NCBI GenBank assembly: GCA_036733925.1
Contig: DAIMZO010000002.1
Location: 1-64,000 of the forward strand
Direction of reading: 5' to 3'
DNA length: 64,000 bases
DNA from: UBA2897 sp036733925
GTDB taxonomy: Bacteria > Bacillota > Negativicutes > Selenomonadales > Selenomonadaceae
How positions within the stretch are numbered: position 1 is the stretch's first letter; each line of letters begins with the position of its first letter. Shown one piece after another: positions 35,735 through 44,592 of this stretch. Below the pieces are notes generated by a model. It worked only from the letters and a program-made list of their open reading frames with translations. It had not been told where the DNA came from and did not search any database. The translations under genes were made by a program, and so were the position numbers.

Positions 35735-37426
35735 TCAATCCGCTTCCATCTTGAACACGCCGAGCTTGCGGAAAATGCGGATCAGCACCTTGCCGAGCAT
35801 CGGCATGTGCTCGAGATCCTCTTCCTTCAAGCCGCCGATCAGCGTCATGACGAACAGGTCGACTGCACAGCCGAAGAACACCGCGCCGAACGTAGAAATC
35901 CAGCCGATGCCCCACCAGACCATCGTCCAGTCGTAGAAGAATTTTACAGCAATCGCCATGATGCCCGCCGCGAACATCGTCTTCAGGAGCTGGCCGAGCT
36001 CCATCTTGTAGCCGATGAACTTCCAGATGAAGAACAGGTTGATGATGGCCGCGACGCCCATGTCCGCCGCGGTCGCCCATGCGGAACCCATGATGCCGAG
36101 GGCAGGGATTGCCGTCAGGTTCCAGTTCAGGATGACCTTCGCCGCGGCCGCGAGAATCATGTTGACCATCGGAATGGTCGGGTGGCCGAGCCCCTGCAGG
36201 ATGGCCGTCGAAACCTGATGCAGCCCGAGCAGCACGATGCTGAACGCCGAAATCATGACGGCTGGGCCGGCGCCCGGCGCGTTGTAGATCAAGGACGAAA
36301 TCGGCGTCGCGAGCACGAACACGACGACAAAGGCCGGGAAGCAAACGATGTTCGAGATGCGCACGGACATCGAGGTCGTTGCGTAGACCTTGGCCTTGTT
36401 CTTGAGCGCTCGCGCCTCGCTGATGACCGGCACGATGCTCATCGCCATCGACGCCGTGATCAGGCACGACAAGTTGACGAGCGGCACCGCCATACCGGTC
36501 AGGTAGCCGAACAACTCCGTCGCTTCGTTGACGCTGTAGCCCGCGACCTCGAGGCGCTGCGGCACAATCATGAGGTCGAGGTTCGAGACGACCGGCAGCA
36601 TCAGGCTCGCCGCCGAAACCGGCAACGAAAGCTGGAAAATGCGCTTCACGATCTTCCAGGTCTTCTCCTGCGGCACGTCGGGGTTCGGCTTCACCTCGCC
36701 GTAGTCACGCTCGATATCCCGGTCGAGCTTCCAATGGAAATAGACGAGCACGATGAGGCCCGTCACCGCACCTGCGAGCGCGCCGAGCGAGGCTCCCGCC
36801 GCCGCGTAGTCAAGTCCCCAAGGCAACAGCAGATACGCGAACAGGATCATCGTGATGACACGGAAGATCTGCTCGACAATCTGCGAGACCGCCGTCGGGG
36901 TCATGCGCTGCCACCCTTGCAGATAGCCGCGCGACGCCGCGAGCAAGGTCACGAAGAATACCGTCGGTGACAGCACGACGATGGCCTTGTAGGCGCGCGC
37001 ATCGCGCACGAATTGATAATCGATGAGCCAGCCCGCGGCCAGATAGGTCAGGATGGAGAAGACCAGCCCGGATATGAGCATGAACGCCATCGATATGTGG
37101 AAGACGCGCTTCGCGCCGAAAATATCTTTCAGGGCAACGCGCTCCGCCGTGATGATGGAGATGGCGACCGGCACGCCGGCCTGCGAAACCGTCATCGCGA
37201 AGAAATAAATAGGGAACGCCATCTGGTAAAGGCCGATGCCCTCACCACCGAGGATCCGCGAAACGAAGATCCAGTTCAGCGAGCCGATGACCTTTACGAC
37301 GAAGCCGGCTATTGTCAGAATCATCGTCCCCTTCAGGAACGACTCGCCGCGGCTCGACCTCTTTTCCTCGGGAGGCCCCTGGATCAGGGTCTCCGTTTCC
37401 TTTTCTGTATCGTTAATCCGAAACAC
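35735..37426 (-). CDS. MOP-superfamily flippase (SpoVB/MurJ-like polysaccharide transporter)
   Basis: A 563-residue membrane protein with about 14 predicted helices, of the MATE-like MOP superfamily. The early pattern FLKGTMILTIAGFVVKVIGSL and GGEGIGLYQMAFPIY is typical of SpoVB/YtgP/MurJ relatives, which flip lipid II or other polyprenol-linked saccharides. The first 30 residues are charged and cytoplasmic. Length is normal. In a cell with both peptidoglycan and lipid-linked envelope sugars, either substrate is possible; lipid II is the default assumption. It stands alone between a terminator and a secreted-protein gene. Confidence 0.88.
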   Translation of the reverse strand: MFRINDTEKETETLIQGPPEEKRSSRGESFLKGTMILTIAGFVVKVIGSLNWIFVSRILGGEGIGLYQMAFPIYFFAMTVSQAGVPVAISIITAERVALKDIFGAKRVFHISMAFMLISGLVFSILTYLAAGWLIDYQFVRDARAYKAIVVLSPTVFFVTLLAASRGYLQGWQRMTPTAVSQIVEQIFRVITMILFAYLLLPWGLDYAAAGASLGALAGAVTGLIVLVYFHWKLDRDIERDYGEVKPNPDVPQEKTWKIVKRIFQLSLPVSAASLMLPVVSNLDLMIVPQRLEVAGYSVNEATELFGYLTGMAVPLVNLSCLITASMAMSIVPVISEARALKNKAKVYATTSMSVRISNIVCFPAFVVVFVLATPISSLIYNAPGAGPAVMISAFSIVLLGLHQVSTAILQGLGHPTIPMVNMILAAAAKVILNWNLTAIPALGIMGSAWATAADMGVAAIINLFFIWKFIGYKMELGQLLKTMFAAGIMAIAVKFFYDWTMVWWGIGWISTFGAVFFGCAVDLFVMTLIGGLKEEDLEHMPMLGKVLIRIFRKLGVFKMEAD

Positions 37427-37515
37427 CGTCCTGCTATTCTATCTGATCTGAGCAGATTTCTGCCCATACAGAACTATTATACTTGCTTTCCCCATTTCTG
37501 TAAACCATGACTTCC

Positions 37516-38130
37516 TCAGTTCGGCTGCATGGCCAGGACGCGCTGGTACTCCTCAAGACGGTGAATCCTGCGCGCACGTATCACGCCAAAATGCTGGATT
37601 TCCTCCGGCGTCAGGTAATCGGAGGAAAAACGCTCCCGCTGATAGCCGGTCCACGCGCGCTCGAAATCCGCGCGCGCGTCCGCATCCGATCCCTGCAGGA
37701 AACGCAACTCGCCATGCAGCCGCCAATAATCGGCCTCCGACTCGCGCTGCAGGCCGAAGTTCCTCTCATAGGCGGCTCGCTTTTCGTGGAACGCCTCGAG
37801 ATGCTTCTGCGCGTCCGCCCATTTCCCGGATTTCCGATAGTAGCGGTAAAGCGCGAATTCCTGCATGAAGCTGCGGGAGGAGCGCTGCAGCAGTTCCTTC
37901 GGATCCATCGGGATGAACTCCCGCTTGTCCTGCGCCGCATAGTCCGACAGGATATGCACGCGCATAGCCGCTGCTGCTTCCGATGGACTGCACGCAGTTT
38001 CCTCGGCCGCCGGTTCCCCGGCAGAAGCCGCATCTTCCTCCGCCGCACTCCCGACAGCAGGAAAAAAAGACAGGAAGAAACACAGCAAGCTGCAGGCAAA
38101 AATCCATTTCTGCTGTCTCAAAGCTGACAT
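37516..38130 (-). CDS. Secreted helical hypothetical protein
   Basis: A 204-residue protein that I do not recognise by name. Residues 1-29 form a clear Sec signal peptide: basic start, hydrophobic LLCFFLSFFPAVG and an Ala-rich cleavage region AVGSAAE. An Ala/Glu-rich low-complexity linker (30-55) follows. The rest is alpha-helical with a spacing of aromatic and charged residues that resembles tetratricopeptide repeats (about 80-175, e.g. ALYRYYRKSGKWADAQKH). It follows ligA by 36 bases in the same direction and may share its transcript. Probably periplasmic. Confidence 0.75.
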   Translation of the reverse strand: MSALRQQKWIFACSLLCFFLSFFPAVGSAAEEDAASAGEPAAEETACSPSEAAAAMRVHILSDYAAQDKREFIPMDPKELLQRSSRSFMQEFALYRYYRKSGKWADAQKHLEAFHEKRAAYERNFGLQRESEADYWRLHGELRFLQGSDADARADFERAWTGYQRERFSSDYLTPEEIQHFGVIRARRIHRLEEYQRVLAMQPN

Positions 38131-38166
38131 CCTCTCCCTTCTTGCTATCCGCTTGCAGGCTATTTT

Positions 38167-40206
38167 TTACGGCGTCTGCGGCGCGAGCATCTGCTCGAGT
38201 TCCTCTGGGCTCAGCAACTTCGTGCCAAGGGCACGCGCCTTTTTCGCTTTCGTCGACTGGCTGTCCGTATCCGCAATGACGAGATAGGCCGTGTTCCCGG
38301 ATACCGCCGATCCGACCTTGCCGCCCGCTGCCTCGATGCGCTCCTTGTAGTAGTTCCGCGGGTGCGGCATCTTGCCGGTCAGCACGAACATCTTCCCGTT
38401 GAACGCAGTCTCCGGTTTCGATTCTGTGATATAGGGCTCCGGCTGGATGTACGCGGCGAGCCTCTCTGCCTGCTTTCGGAACGCGTCGCTGCAGATGATT
38501 GCCGCGGATTTCGCGCCGATGCCCTTGACCGCCTCGACATCCTCCCGCTCCGCATGGAGTATCGCGTCCAGTGTGCCGTAATTTTCCCCGAGTTTCTTGC
38601 CGATATCACTGCCGATATTGTCGAGCAGCAGCGCCTTGACAAAATGCGGCAGATCCACCCCATCACGCGCACCTTGAATGGCCGCGTGGAGTTTCCCGGG
38701 GCTCAGCAACTCGCGGTCGTCCTCGATTTCCTGCCGTGCTTCCTGCTCCGTCAGGCCGTCGGCCATCAGCTTCTCAAACTTTTTCTGACCCGAGACAAGC
38801 TCATCGGCCGGCTTGATGATGGCGCGTTTGATATCCGCCTCGGACAGAGTGAAAAGCAGATAGGCGCCGTTCTCTCCGACACGCTCGGGGAATGTCCCGA
38901 CGAGTGCCCGCGCGCGGTCAATCGAGAGGCCGTCGATATCGAGCACGTCGCGCTTCGCGAGGAAGGCAATCTGCTGCGCGATGCGCTCTCCGCAATGCGG
39001 GTTCACGCAATACAGGTTCTTTTCTTCCTCGTCCGCCGCGTTGTTCTCGCGCTCCTCGAGGGCTGCACCGCAGTATGGGCAATGCGTCATGGCCTCGATG
39101 GCCTTCCCTCCCTTGTGCTCGTAGACGATGACAATCTGCGGGATGATCATCTTCGCCTTGATGACGCCGACGCGATCGCCGATGGCGATGCCGCCGAGCC
39201 GCCCGATGACGTTCATGTTGTGCAGGTTGACATTCGAGACGACGCTGCCTTGGATGGTCACGGGCTCGACGTCCGCGACCGGCGTCAGCGTGCCCGCCTT
39301 GCCGAGCTGCCAGTGCACGCCCGTGACCGTGGTCTCGACCGGGATCTGCGCCGGCTTCCATGCAATCGCATTGCTGTTATGGTGCTCCGTCGTCCCGAAT
39401 TTCTCGAGCGAGCCGTCCCAGTCGCATTTGATGACGACGCCGTCAATCGGGTAGCCGAGCGTCTTCTCATAGCAATCGTAGAGCTTCGGCACCTCGTCCG
39501 CGATGGTCTCCGCATCCTCATCCGCGGAAAACTTCTTCTTCGGCGCCATCGCGAACGGCGTATGCGCTTCGATGTAGTCCATCTTCTTCGTCTCGCTCCA
39601 GTCGACGCCCATGATGTCGTAGGCCTCGAACGAGAGGTATTTCACGAATTCCGGGTGCCTGCCGCCCGTCAGGATTGGATTGACCGAGTTCCGCGGGTTC
39701 GCCATCGGCTTCTCGCCGCGCGCCGCGAGCTCCTCGTTCATCGCGGCGAAATCCGCGAAACTCATATAGACCTCGCCGCGGATCGGGTATTCCGCGGTAT
39801 AGGCCGTATCGCGCGGCGCACGCGGGAAGCGCGGCAGGATATCGCCGACATCCCCGCCGCCGCGCGTCACATACATCGGCTTCCCGTCTCTCGGATAGAC
39901 CACGACCGAGCAACCATCAAGTTTCGGCTCGATGACGACTGGGGAGAACTTCTCGATGTACTCAACCAGTTTTCCCCGCTGCGTCTCATCGATCTTGCCG
40001 AGCGATTTCGGCTGATCCGGATGTGTGAATTTCGTCTGCCCGAGGTCAGCCGACGGCACGTAGTCGAGATCCGCCGCGCCGTATTTCTCGATATAGTCGC
40101 GGCGCAGTGCATCGTACTCGGCATCTGTCATCAAGAGTTGGCCCGACGCGCCATAGTAGGCGGCATCGGCAACCTGTATTTTCTTCAATTGTTCGGCTTG
40201 CGTCAC
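38167..40206 (-). CDS. ligA: Divergent NAD-dependent DNA ligase LigA
   Basis: A 679-residue protein with the full LigA plan. The adenylation domain has the catalytic Lys95 in EPKLDG, and IRGEVYMSF and DGVVIKCDWDG follow. The OB-fold has TLTPVADVEPV and LHN. A four-Cys zinc finger (CPYCG...YCVNPHCG), helix-hairpin-helix repeats (VKGIGAKSAA) and a BRCT domain (NGKMFVLTGKM to the end) complete it. The usual landmarks are altered: SLDNAF is SLGKID, TRGDG is TRGGG, and the nucleotidyl site KIDG is KLDG with a different context. The Lys lies about 20 residues earlier than usual. It sits 45 bases after pcrA, the normal ligA position. It is the only ligase in the window, so it may be the housekeeping enzyme or a divergent paralogue. 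Confidence 0.88.
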   Translation of the reverse strand: MTQAEQLKKIQVADAAYYGASGQLLMTDAEYDALRRDYIEKYGAADLDYVPSADLGQTKFTHPDQPKSLGKIDETQRGKLVEYIEKFSPVVIEPKLDGCSVVVYPRDGKPMYVTRGGGDVGDILPRFPRAPRDTAYTAEYPIRGEVYMSFADFAAMNEELAARGEKPMANPRNSVNPILTGGRHPEFVKYLSFEAYDIMGVDWSETKKMDYIEAHTPFAMAPKKKFSADEDAETIADEVPKLYDCYEKTLGYPIDGVVIKCDWDGSLEKFGTTEHHNSNAIAWKPAQIPVETTVTGVHWQLGKAGTLTPVADVEPVTIQGSVVSNVNLHNMNVIGRLGGIAIGDRVGVIKAKMIIPQIVIVYEHKGGKAIEAMTHCPYCGAALEERENNAADEEEKNLYCVNPHCGERIAQQIAFLAKRDVLDIDGLSIDRARALVGTFPERVGENGAYLLFTLSEADIKRAIIKPADELVSGQKKFEKLMADGLTEQEARQEIEDDRELLSPGKLHAAIQGARDGVDLPHFVKALLLDNIGSDIGKKLGENYGTLDAILHAEREDVEAVKGIGAKSAAIICSDAFRKQAERLAAYIQPEPYITESKPETAFNGKMFVLTGKMPHPRNYYKERIEAAGGKVGSAVSGNTAYLVIADTDSQSTKAKKARALGTKLLSPEELEQMLAPQTP

Positions 40207-40251
40207 AACTGTATCCCTCGCTTCATGGTTTCTCCGTTGGAGAATGGAAAA

Positions 40252-42594
40252 TCAGACTTTCTCGATTGGCGCGTATTTCTGCATCAGTCCCTTGACGCCC
40301 TGCCCCGGAAAAGCGATTTTGAGCTCGACTTCGCCATCCGCGACCTTCTTCACAGAAACAACGGTACCGATGCCCCATTTCCCATGACGCGCCTTATCTC
40401 CGACCTTCCAGTCGACGCTCGTGTCTGGTCGAATGACGCCGCCCCTCTGAACGGCCGGCTGTGCCTGCCGCGCCTGCTTCTGCCGAAGCGCTTCGAGTAC
40501 CTCGAACGCAGACTTCGGCTGCCCTGAAAAATGCACGCCATACCCCATCTGCTGGGATCCCGGCGTAAAGCGGGATCTGCCCGCATGCGCGCCCCACGCG
40601 CCGCGTGGGCCACTGCTCTGCGCACCGTCCGAGACCGGACGGAAGCCGCCCCAGCCGTCAGACTCATAGCGTTCGAGGTATTCCTCCGGTATCTCCGCGA
40701 GGAAGCGCGATGGCGGGAACATATTCGTATGGCCGTAAATCGTGCGCTGCTGCGCGCGCGTCAGATAGAGCTTTTCCTTCGCGCGCGTGATGCCGACATA
40801 GCAGGTGCGGCGCTCCTCTTCGATTTCCTTCGGCTCCATGAGCGTCCGGGAATGCGGGAAAAGGCCCTCCTCCATGCCCGCCATGAACACAATCGGGAAC
40901 TCCAGGCCTTTGGCCGAGTGCAGGGTCATGAGCGTCACGCGGTCATCCTCCATATCGGCGTTGTCGATATCGGAGACCAGCGAGAGCTGCGCGAGGAACG
41001 ACTCGAGGCTCGCATCGTCCTGCTCCTTCTCGAAGTCGATGGCGACGCCGACGAACTCTTTGAGGTTTTCGATGCGCGACTCGTTCTCGACTTTTTTCTC
41101 GCCACTTTGGAGCTCATCCATATAGCCAGACGCGTCGAGCACCTTCTCGATGAGTTCATCGAGGTGCATCGCATCGACCTTCCCCATGAGTTCGAAGATC
41201 ATCGCAGAAAAAGCCTCGAGCTTCGATTTTGCGCGCGAGGCGATGCCGGCATCCGCCATGGCCTCCGGGTTCGCGATGACGTCGAAGAACGTCAGCCCGC
41301 TTTCGTCCGCGTAGGACTGGATCTTGCCGATGGTCGATGCGCCGATGCCGCGCTTCGGTGTGTTGATGATGCGCAGCATGCTCACGGAATCGAGCGGATT
41401 GTAGAGCACGCGCAGGTAAGCGAGCGTGTCCTTGATCTCCTTGCGGTCGTAGAATTTCAAGCCGCCGACCATCGTGTACGGCACGCCCATGCGCATGAAC
41501 GTCTCCTCGATGACGCGCGACTGCGCATTCGTGCGGTAGAGCACGGCGATGTCGCCGTAGTCACGGTGATTATTTTCGTGCTGCGTCTGGCAACAGCCCG
41601 CAATATAGGCCGCCTCGTCGCGCTCTGTCGACGCCTCGTAGAGCGTAATCTTATCGCCCTGCGCGTTCTCCGTCCAGAGGTTCTTCGGTTTGCGATTCTG
41701 GTTGTTCGCGATGACCGCGTTCGCCGCCGCGAGGATGACCTTTGTCGAGCGGTAGTTCTGCTCGAGCTTCACGACTGTCGCCTCGGGATAATCCTTCTCG
41801 AAATCGAGGATGTTGGACATATCCGCCCCGCGCCAGCCGTAGATGGACTGATCCGCGTCGCCGACGACGCAGAGGTTATGATGCTTTGCCGCGAGCAGCT
41901 TCGTGATCTGATACTGTGCGCCGTTCGTATCCTGATACTCATCGACGAGGATGTAGCGGTAGCGGTCCTGATACTTCTCCCGAATCTCCTCGTAGTCGCG
42001 CAGGATCTGCACGGTGAGGCCGAGCAAGTCGTCGAAATCGAGCGCATTGTTGTTGCGGAGCTCCTCCTGATAGAGGTCGTAGACCTCGGCAGCCTTCTCC
42101 GCATGGAAGTTATCCGCTTTTTTCTTCATCTCGCGCGGCCCCATCAGCATGTTCTTCGCGTTCGAGATGGCGCCGAGCATGCTGCGCGGCGTGAATTTCT
42201 TCTCGTCGAGGTTGAGCTTTTTCAGTGCGTTCTTGATGACTGTCAGGCTGTCCGTCGTGTCGTAGATGACGAAATTCCGCTTATAGATGCCCGTCACCTC
42301 GATTTCGCGTCGCAGGAAGCGCGCGCAGAACGAGTGGAACGTCGAGAGCAGCACGTCGCGCGCCGCCTCGCCGATCATGCGCTCCGCGCGGTCGCGCATC
42401 TCCGCCGCCGCCTTGTTCGTGAACGTAATGGCGAGGATATTCCACGGCCGCACGCCGTGGGCCAGCAGATTCGCGATGCGGCAGGTCAGCACCTTCGTCT
42501 TTCCGGATCCGGCGCCGGCCATGATCAGGAGCGGCCCGTCCTGATGCGCGACCGCCTTCTGCTGCTGTGGATTCAGACCTTCAAAGATATCCAA
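40252..42594 (-). CDS. pcrA: ATP-dependent DNA helicase PcrA (UvrD family)
   Basis: A 780-residue superfamily 1A helicase that unwinds DNA in repair and plasmid replication and removes RecA filaments. Motifs are AGAGSGKTKVLTCRI (about 26-40), TFTNKAA, LVDEYQDTN, GDADQSIYGWRGAD, QNYRS, VTLMTLHSAKGLEFP and ITRAKEKLYL. A C-terminal Tudor-like RNA-polymerase-interaction region (VGDKARHGKWGIGTVV) marks it as PcrA. It is followed by ligA on the same strand. ATG at 42594. Confidence 0.97.
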   Translation of the reverse strand: MDIFEGLNPQQQKAVAHQDGPLLIMAGAGSGKTKVLTCRIANLLAHGVRPWNILAITFTNKAAAEMRDRAERMIGEAARDVLLSTFHSFCARFLRREIEVTGIYKRNFVIYDTTDSLTVIKNALKKLNLDEKKFTPRSMLGAISNAKNMLMGPREMKKKADNFHAEKAAEVYDLYQEELRNNNALDFDDLLGLTVQILRDYEEIREKYQDRYRYILVDEYQDTNGAQYQITKLLAAKHHNLCVVGDADQSIYGWRGADMSNILDFEKDYPEATVVKLEQNYRSTKVILAAANAVIANNQNRKPKNLWTENAQGDKITLYEASTERDEAAYIAGCCQTQHENNHRDYGDIAVLYRTNAQSRVIEETFMRMGVPYTMVGGLKFYDRKEIKDTLAYLRVLYNPLDSVSMLRIINTPKRGIGASTIGKIQSYADESGLTFFDVIANPEAMADAGIASRAKSKLEAFSAMIFELMGKVDAMHLDELIEKVLDASGYMDELQSGEKKVENESRIENLKEFVGVAIDFEKEQDDASLESFLAQLSLVSDIDNADMEDDRVTLMTLHSAKGLEFPIVFMAGMEEGLFPHSRTLMEPKEIEEERRTCYVGITRAKEKLYLTRAQQRTIYGHTNMFPPSRFLAEIPEEYLERYESDGWGGFRPVSDGAQSSGPRGAWGAHAGRSRFTPGSQQMGYGVHFSGQPKSAFEVLEALRQKQARQAQPAVQRGGVIRPDTSVDWKVGDKARHGKWGIGTVVSVKKVADGEVELKIAFPGQGVKGLMQKYAPIEKV

Positions 42595-42627
42595 GATTCT
42601 CTCCCTTTTGCTTCCGTTGAAGAAACA

Positions 42628-42656
42628 GAAAGCCTTCCCCGTAGAGGAAGGCTTTC
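42628..42656 (-). terminator. Rho-independent terminator of the pyrophosphatase gene
   Basis: Perfect 11-bp arms (42628-42638 and 42646-42656) with a 7-base loop. On the minus strand it is followed by TGTTTCTTC. It lies nine bases past the pyrophosphatase stop and upstream of pcrA. Confidence 0.85.
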
Positions 42657-42664
42657 CCGAAAAG

Positions 42665-44314
42665 TCAGTTCTTTGCGATGCGCTTGACCGCCTCGGAGAG
42701 CGGCGGCACGACCTGCTTCTTGCGGCTCATGACGCCCGGCAGGTAGATATGCGTGCCCGACGCGTCCTTGCGGAACGCCTCGCCGATGAGCGTCTTCGGC
42801 TGGCCGGCATACAGGAGGTACGTCGCTTCCTCGAGGATATCCGTGGCCATCACGAGGCTCATATCGTAGCCTTCCTTCTCGCAGATCTTCGTCATCGCCG
42901 CGATGAGCTGCGGCTCGATATCGAGCACTTCCTTCGTGTCCATGACCTGAATCTGGCTGATGATGATATGATAGTCGCCGATCTGGAACTCCTTCATATC
43001 CGTCTTCGCAATCTCGGCCGGCGTCATATCGCCGATGCCAGCGCCCGCCTTGAGCATGGCCATGCCGTACTCACGCGCGTCGACGCCCGCAATCTCCGCG
43101 AGGCGCGAAGCCGTCTTCTTGTCGAGTTCCGTGCAGGTCGGGCTCTTGAAGAGCACCGTATCAGAGAGGATGGCTGAGAGCAGCAAGCCCGCGATAGACG
43201 CCGGAATATCGACGTCATTGGCCCAATGCATGTTCGCGACGATGGTCGCCGTGCAGCCGACCGGCTCCACGCGCGTGAAAATCGGCTCGCTCGTCTGCAG
43301 GCCGCCCCAGCGGTGATGATCGACGACCTCGAGGATCTTCGCGTCCTCGATGCCCTCGACCGCCTGACCGCGCTCGTTGTGGTCCACGAGGATCACGCGG
43401 TCGCGTTCCGGCAATGTGAGCTCATCACGGCTCACGATGCCGACGAGGTGGCCGTTCTCGACAACCGGATAGTTGCGGTAGTTCGTGCCGTCCATCGTGC
43501 CCTTGATATCGGAGAGCAGGTCAAGCGGCTTGAAGCATACCGGATCTGGATGCATGATGCGGCGGATTGGCACGCACTGGTTGATGAGGCGCGCGACCGT
43601 GTAGGTATCGTACGGGGTAGAGAGCAGGAAGATGTTCCGATCCTGCGCCTTCTCGACGATGGAGCCGTCGACATGGCCGCCGCCCGTCACAATCAGGCAG
43701 GCGATGTTCTTGTCGAGGATATCGACAAGCGTCTCTTCATGGCGGTCGCCGACGAGCACGATGTCCTTCGGCTCGACGACCTTCGAGATTGTCTCGACGC
43801 TGCCCGCCGCGATCCGCACGCTGCCCTCGATGAACGAGCTGCCGTCGCCGCCGACGAGGATCTCGCTGTCCGTCGCCGCGATGATGTCGCGGTAACGCAC
43901 GCGCATATCCTTGAGCTTCTGCATGCCGAGTTCCTGGAAATAGCGCTTCGCGAGATCCGAAACCGTCACGATACCAACGAGCTCACCCTTGCTGTCCGTG
44001 ACCGGCACCGAGCGCAGGTCATGCTCACGCATGACTTCGCCGAGATGGCGCAGCGTATCATGCTGGCGCACGACGATCTTGCAGTCGAGAGCCACGTCCT
44101 CGACGCGCGGGTAGAGATCCGAGAGGAGCAGCGGCTGCTCGACGTGGAAATAGTCGAGCGCGTACTTCGTCTCTTTGTTGACCTTTCCTGCGCGCGCCGG
44201 TACGGCGTTCTCACCGAGCGCCTGCTTCAGGTGCGCATAACCGATAGCTGAGCAAATGGAGTCCGTATCCGGATTCCGATGCCCGATGACATAGATTGGC
44301 TTCGTATTCTTCAT
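42665..44314 (-). CDS. ppaC: Manganese-dependent inorganic pyrophosphatase with CBS-DRTGG-CBS regulatory insert
   Basis: A 549-residue family II pyrophosphatase that hydrolyses PPi and drives biosynthetic reactions. The DHH phosphoesterase motifs are split: GHRNPDTDS (11-19) at the start, then VDHNE and VDHHRWGG after about residue 320. Inserted between them are a CBS domain (about 75-130), a DRTGG domain (about 150-250) and a second CBS domain (about 255-310). In relatives this insert binds adenine nucleotides and tunes activity. This long form is common in Clostridia and Negativicutes. ATG at 44314. Its promoter lies in the gap upstream, and its own terminator follows. Confidence 0.95.
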   Translation of the reverse strand: MKNTKPIYVIGHRNPDTDSICSAIGYAHLKQALGENAVPARAGKVNKETKYALDYFHVEQPLLLSDLYPRVEDVALDCKIVVRQHDTLRHLGEVMREHDLRSVPVTDSKGELVGIVTVSDLAKRYFQELGMQKLKDMRVRYRDIIAATDSEILVGGDGSSFIEGSVRIAAGSVETISKVVEPKDIVLVGDRHEETLVDILDKNIACLIVTGGGHVDGSIVEKAQDRNIFLLSTPYDTYTVARLINQCVPIRRIMHPDPVCFKPLDLLSDIKGTMDGTNYRNYPVVENGHLVGIVSRDELTLPERDRVILVDHNERGQAVEGIEDAKILEVVDHHRWGGLQTSEPIFTRVEPVGCTATIVANMHWANDVDIPASIAGLLLSAILSDTVLFKSPTCTELDKKTASRLAEIAGVDAREYGMAMLKAGAGIGDMTPAEIAKTDMKEFQIGDYHIIISQIQVMDTKEVLDIEPQLIAAMTKICEKEGYDMSLVMATDILEEATYLLYAGQPKTLIGEAFRKDASGTHIYLPGVMSRKKQVVPPLSEAVKRIAKN

Positions 44315-44374
44315 ATTTGGCAGATCCTTCCTGATGTTCGCGACGGAACCTTGTTATCGTTCAGACACTTTACT

Positions 44375-44380
44375 ATTATA
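44375..44380 (-). promoter_or_regulatory. TATAAT -10 box upstream of ppaC
   Basis: A perfect -10 on the minus strand, 61 bases before the ppaC ATG. A TTGACT further upstream is 23 bases away, too far for a normal spacer, so the -35 is unclear. Confidence 0.45.
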
Positions 44381-44421
44381 ACGCAAGAAACCGGCCTGCG
44401 TCTAGTCAAGTTCGTTTCTTT

Positions 44422-44453
44422 TCACGGCTTTTCCAAATCACGGCTTTTCCAAA
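44422..44453. repeat. Perfect tandem duplication, 2 x 16 bp
   Basis: The unit TCACGGCTTTTCCAAA occurs twice head to tail (44422-44437, 44438-44453) in the 278-base gap between purC and ppaC, some 40 bases upstream of the ppaC -10. It may be a simple slippage product or a paired protein-binding site. Confidence 0.85.
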
Positions 44454-44481
44454 GCCGGATTCTCTCCACCTCAAAGAAAAA

Positions 44482-44522
44482 GGGGCACATAGTGCTGGCA
44501 TTCGGCCAGCAATACGTACCCC
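44482..44522 (-). terminator. Rho-independent terminator of the guaB-purC transcript
   Basis: 18-bp arms (44482-44499 and 44505-44522) with one mismatch and two wobble pairs and a 5-base loop. On the minus strand it is followed by TTTTTCTTT. It lies about 70 bases past the purC stop. Another small hairpin (CTCGC-TTC-GCGAG) sits just before it. Confidence 0.85.
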
Positions 44523-44592
44523 CTCAGTCTCGCTTCGCGAGCCAGCTCCTGCCAAAGGCACGCTCGCCTGACGGCTCGTGCCCGCAGGGATC

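Noticed and set aside
38362..42687. Two very long antisense open frames (over 700 codons each) opposite ligA and pcrA
   Set aside because: They are antisense shadows produced by GC-rich codon use. Their translations are Arg/His/Asp-rich and resemble no protein, while the opposite strand has all LigA and PcrA motifs.
44520..44592. Possible CRISPR or REP-type repeat in the purC-ppaC gap
   Set aside because: There are only single small hairpins and one two-copy duplication. There are no regularly spaced repeats anywhere in the window.
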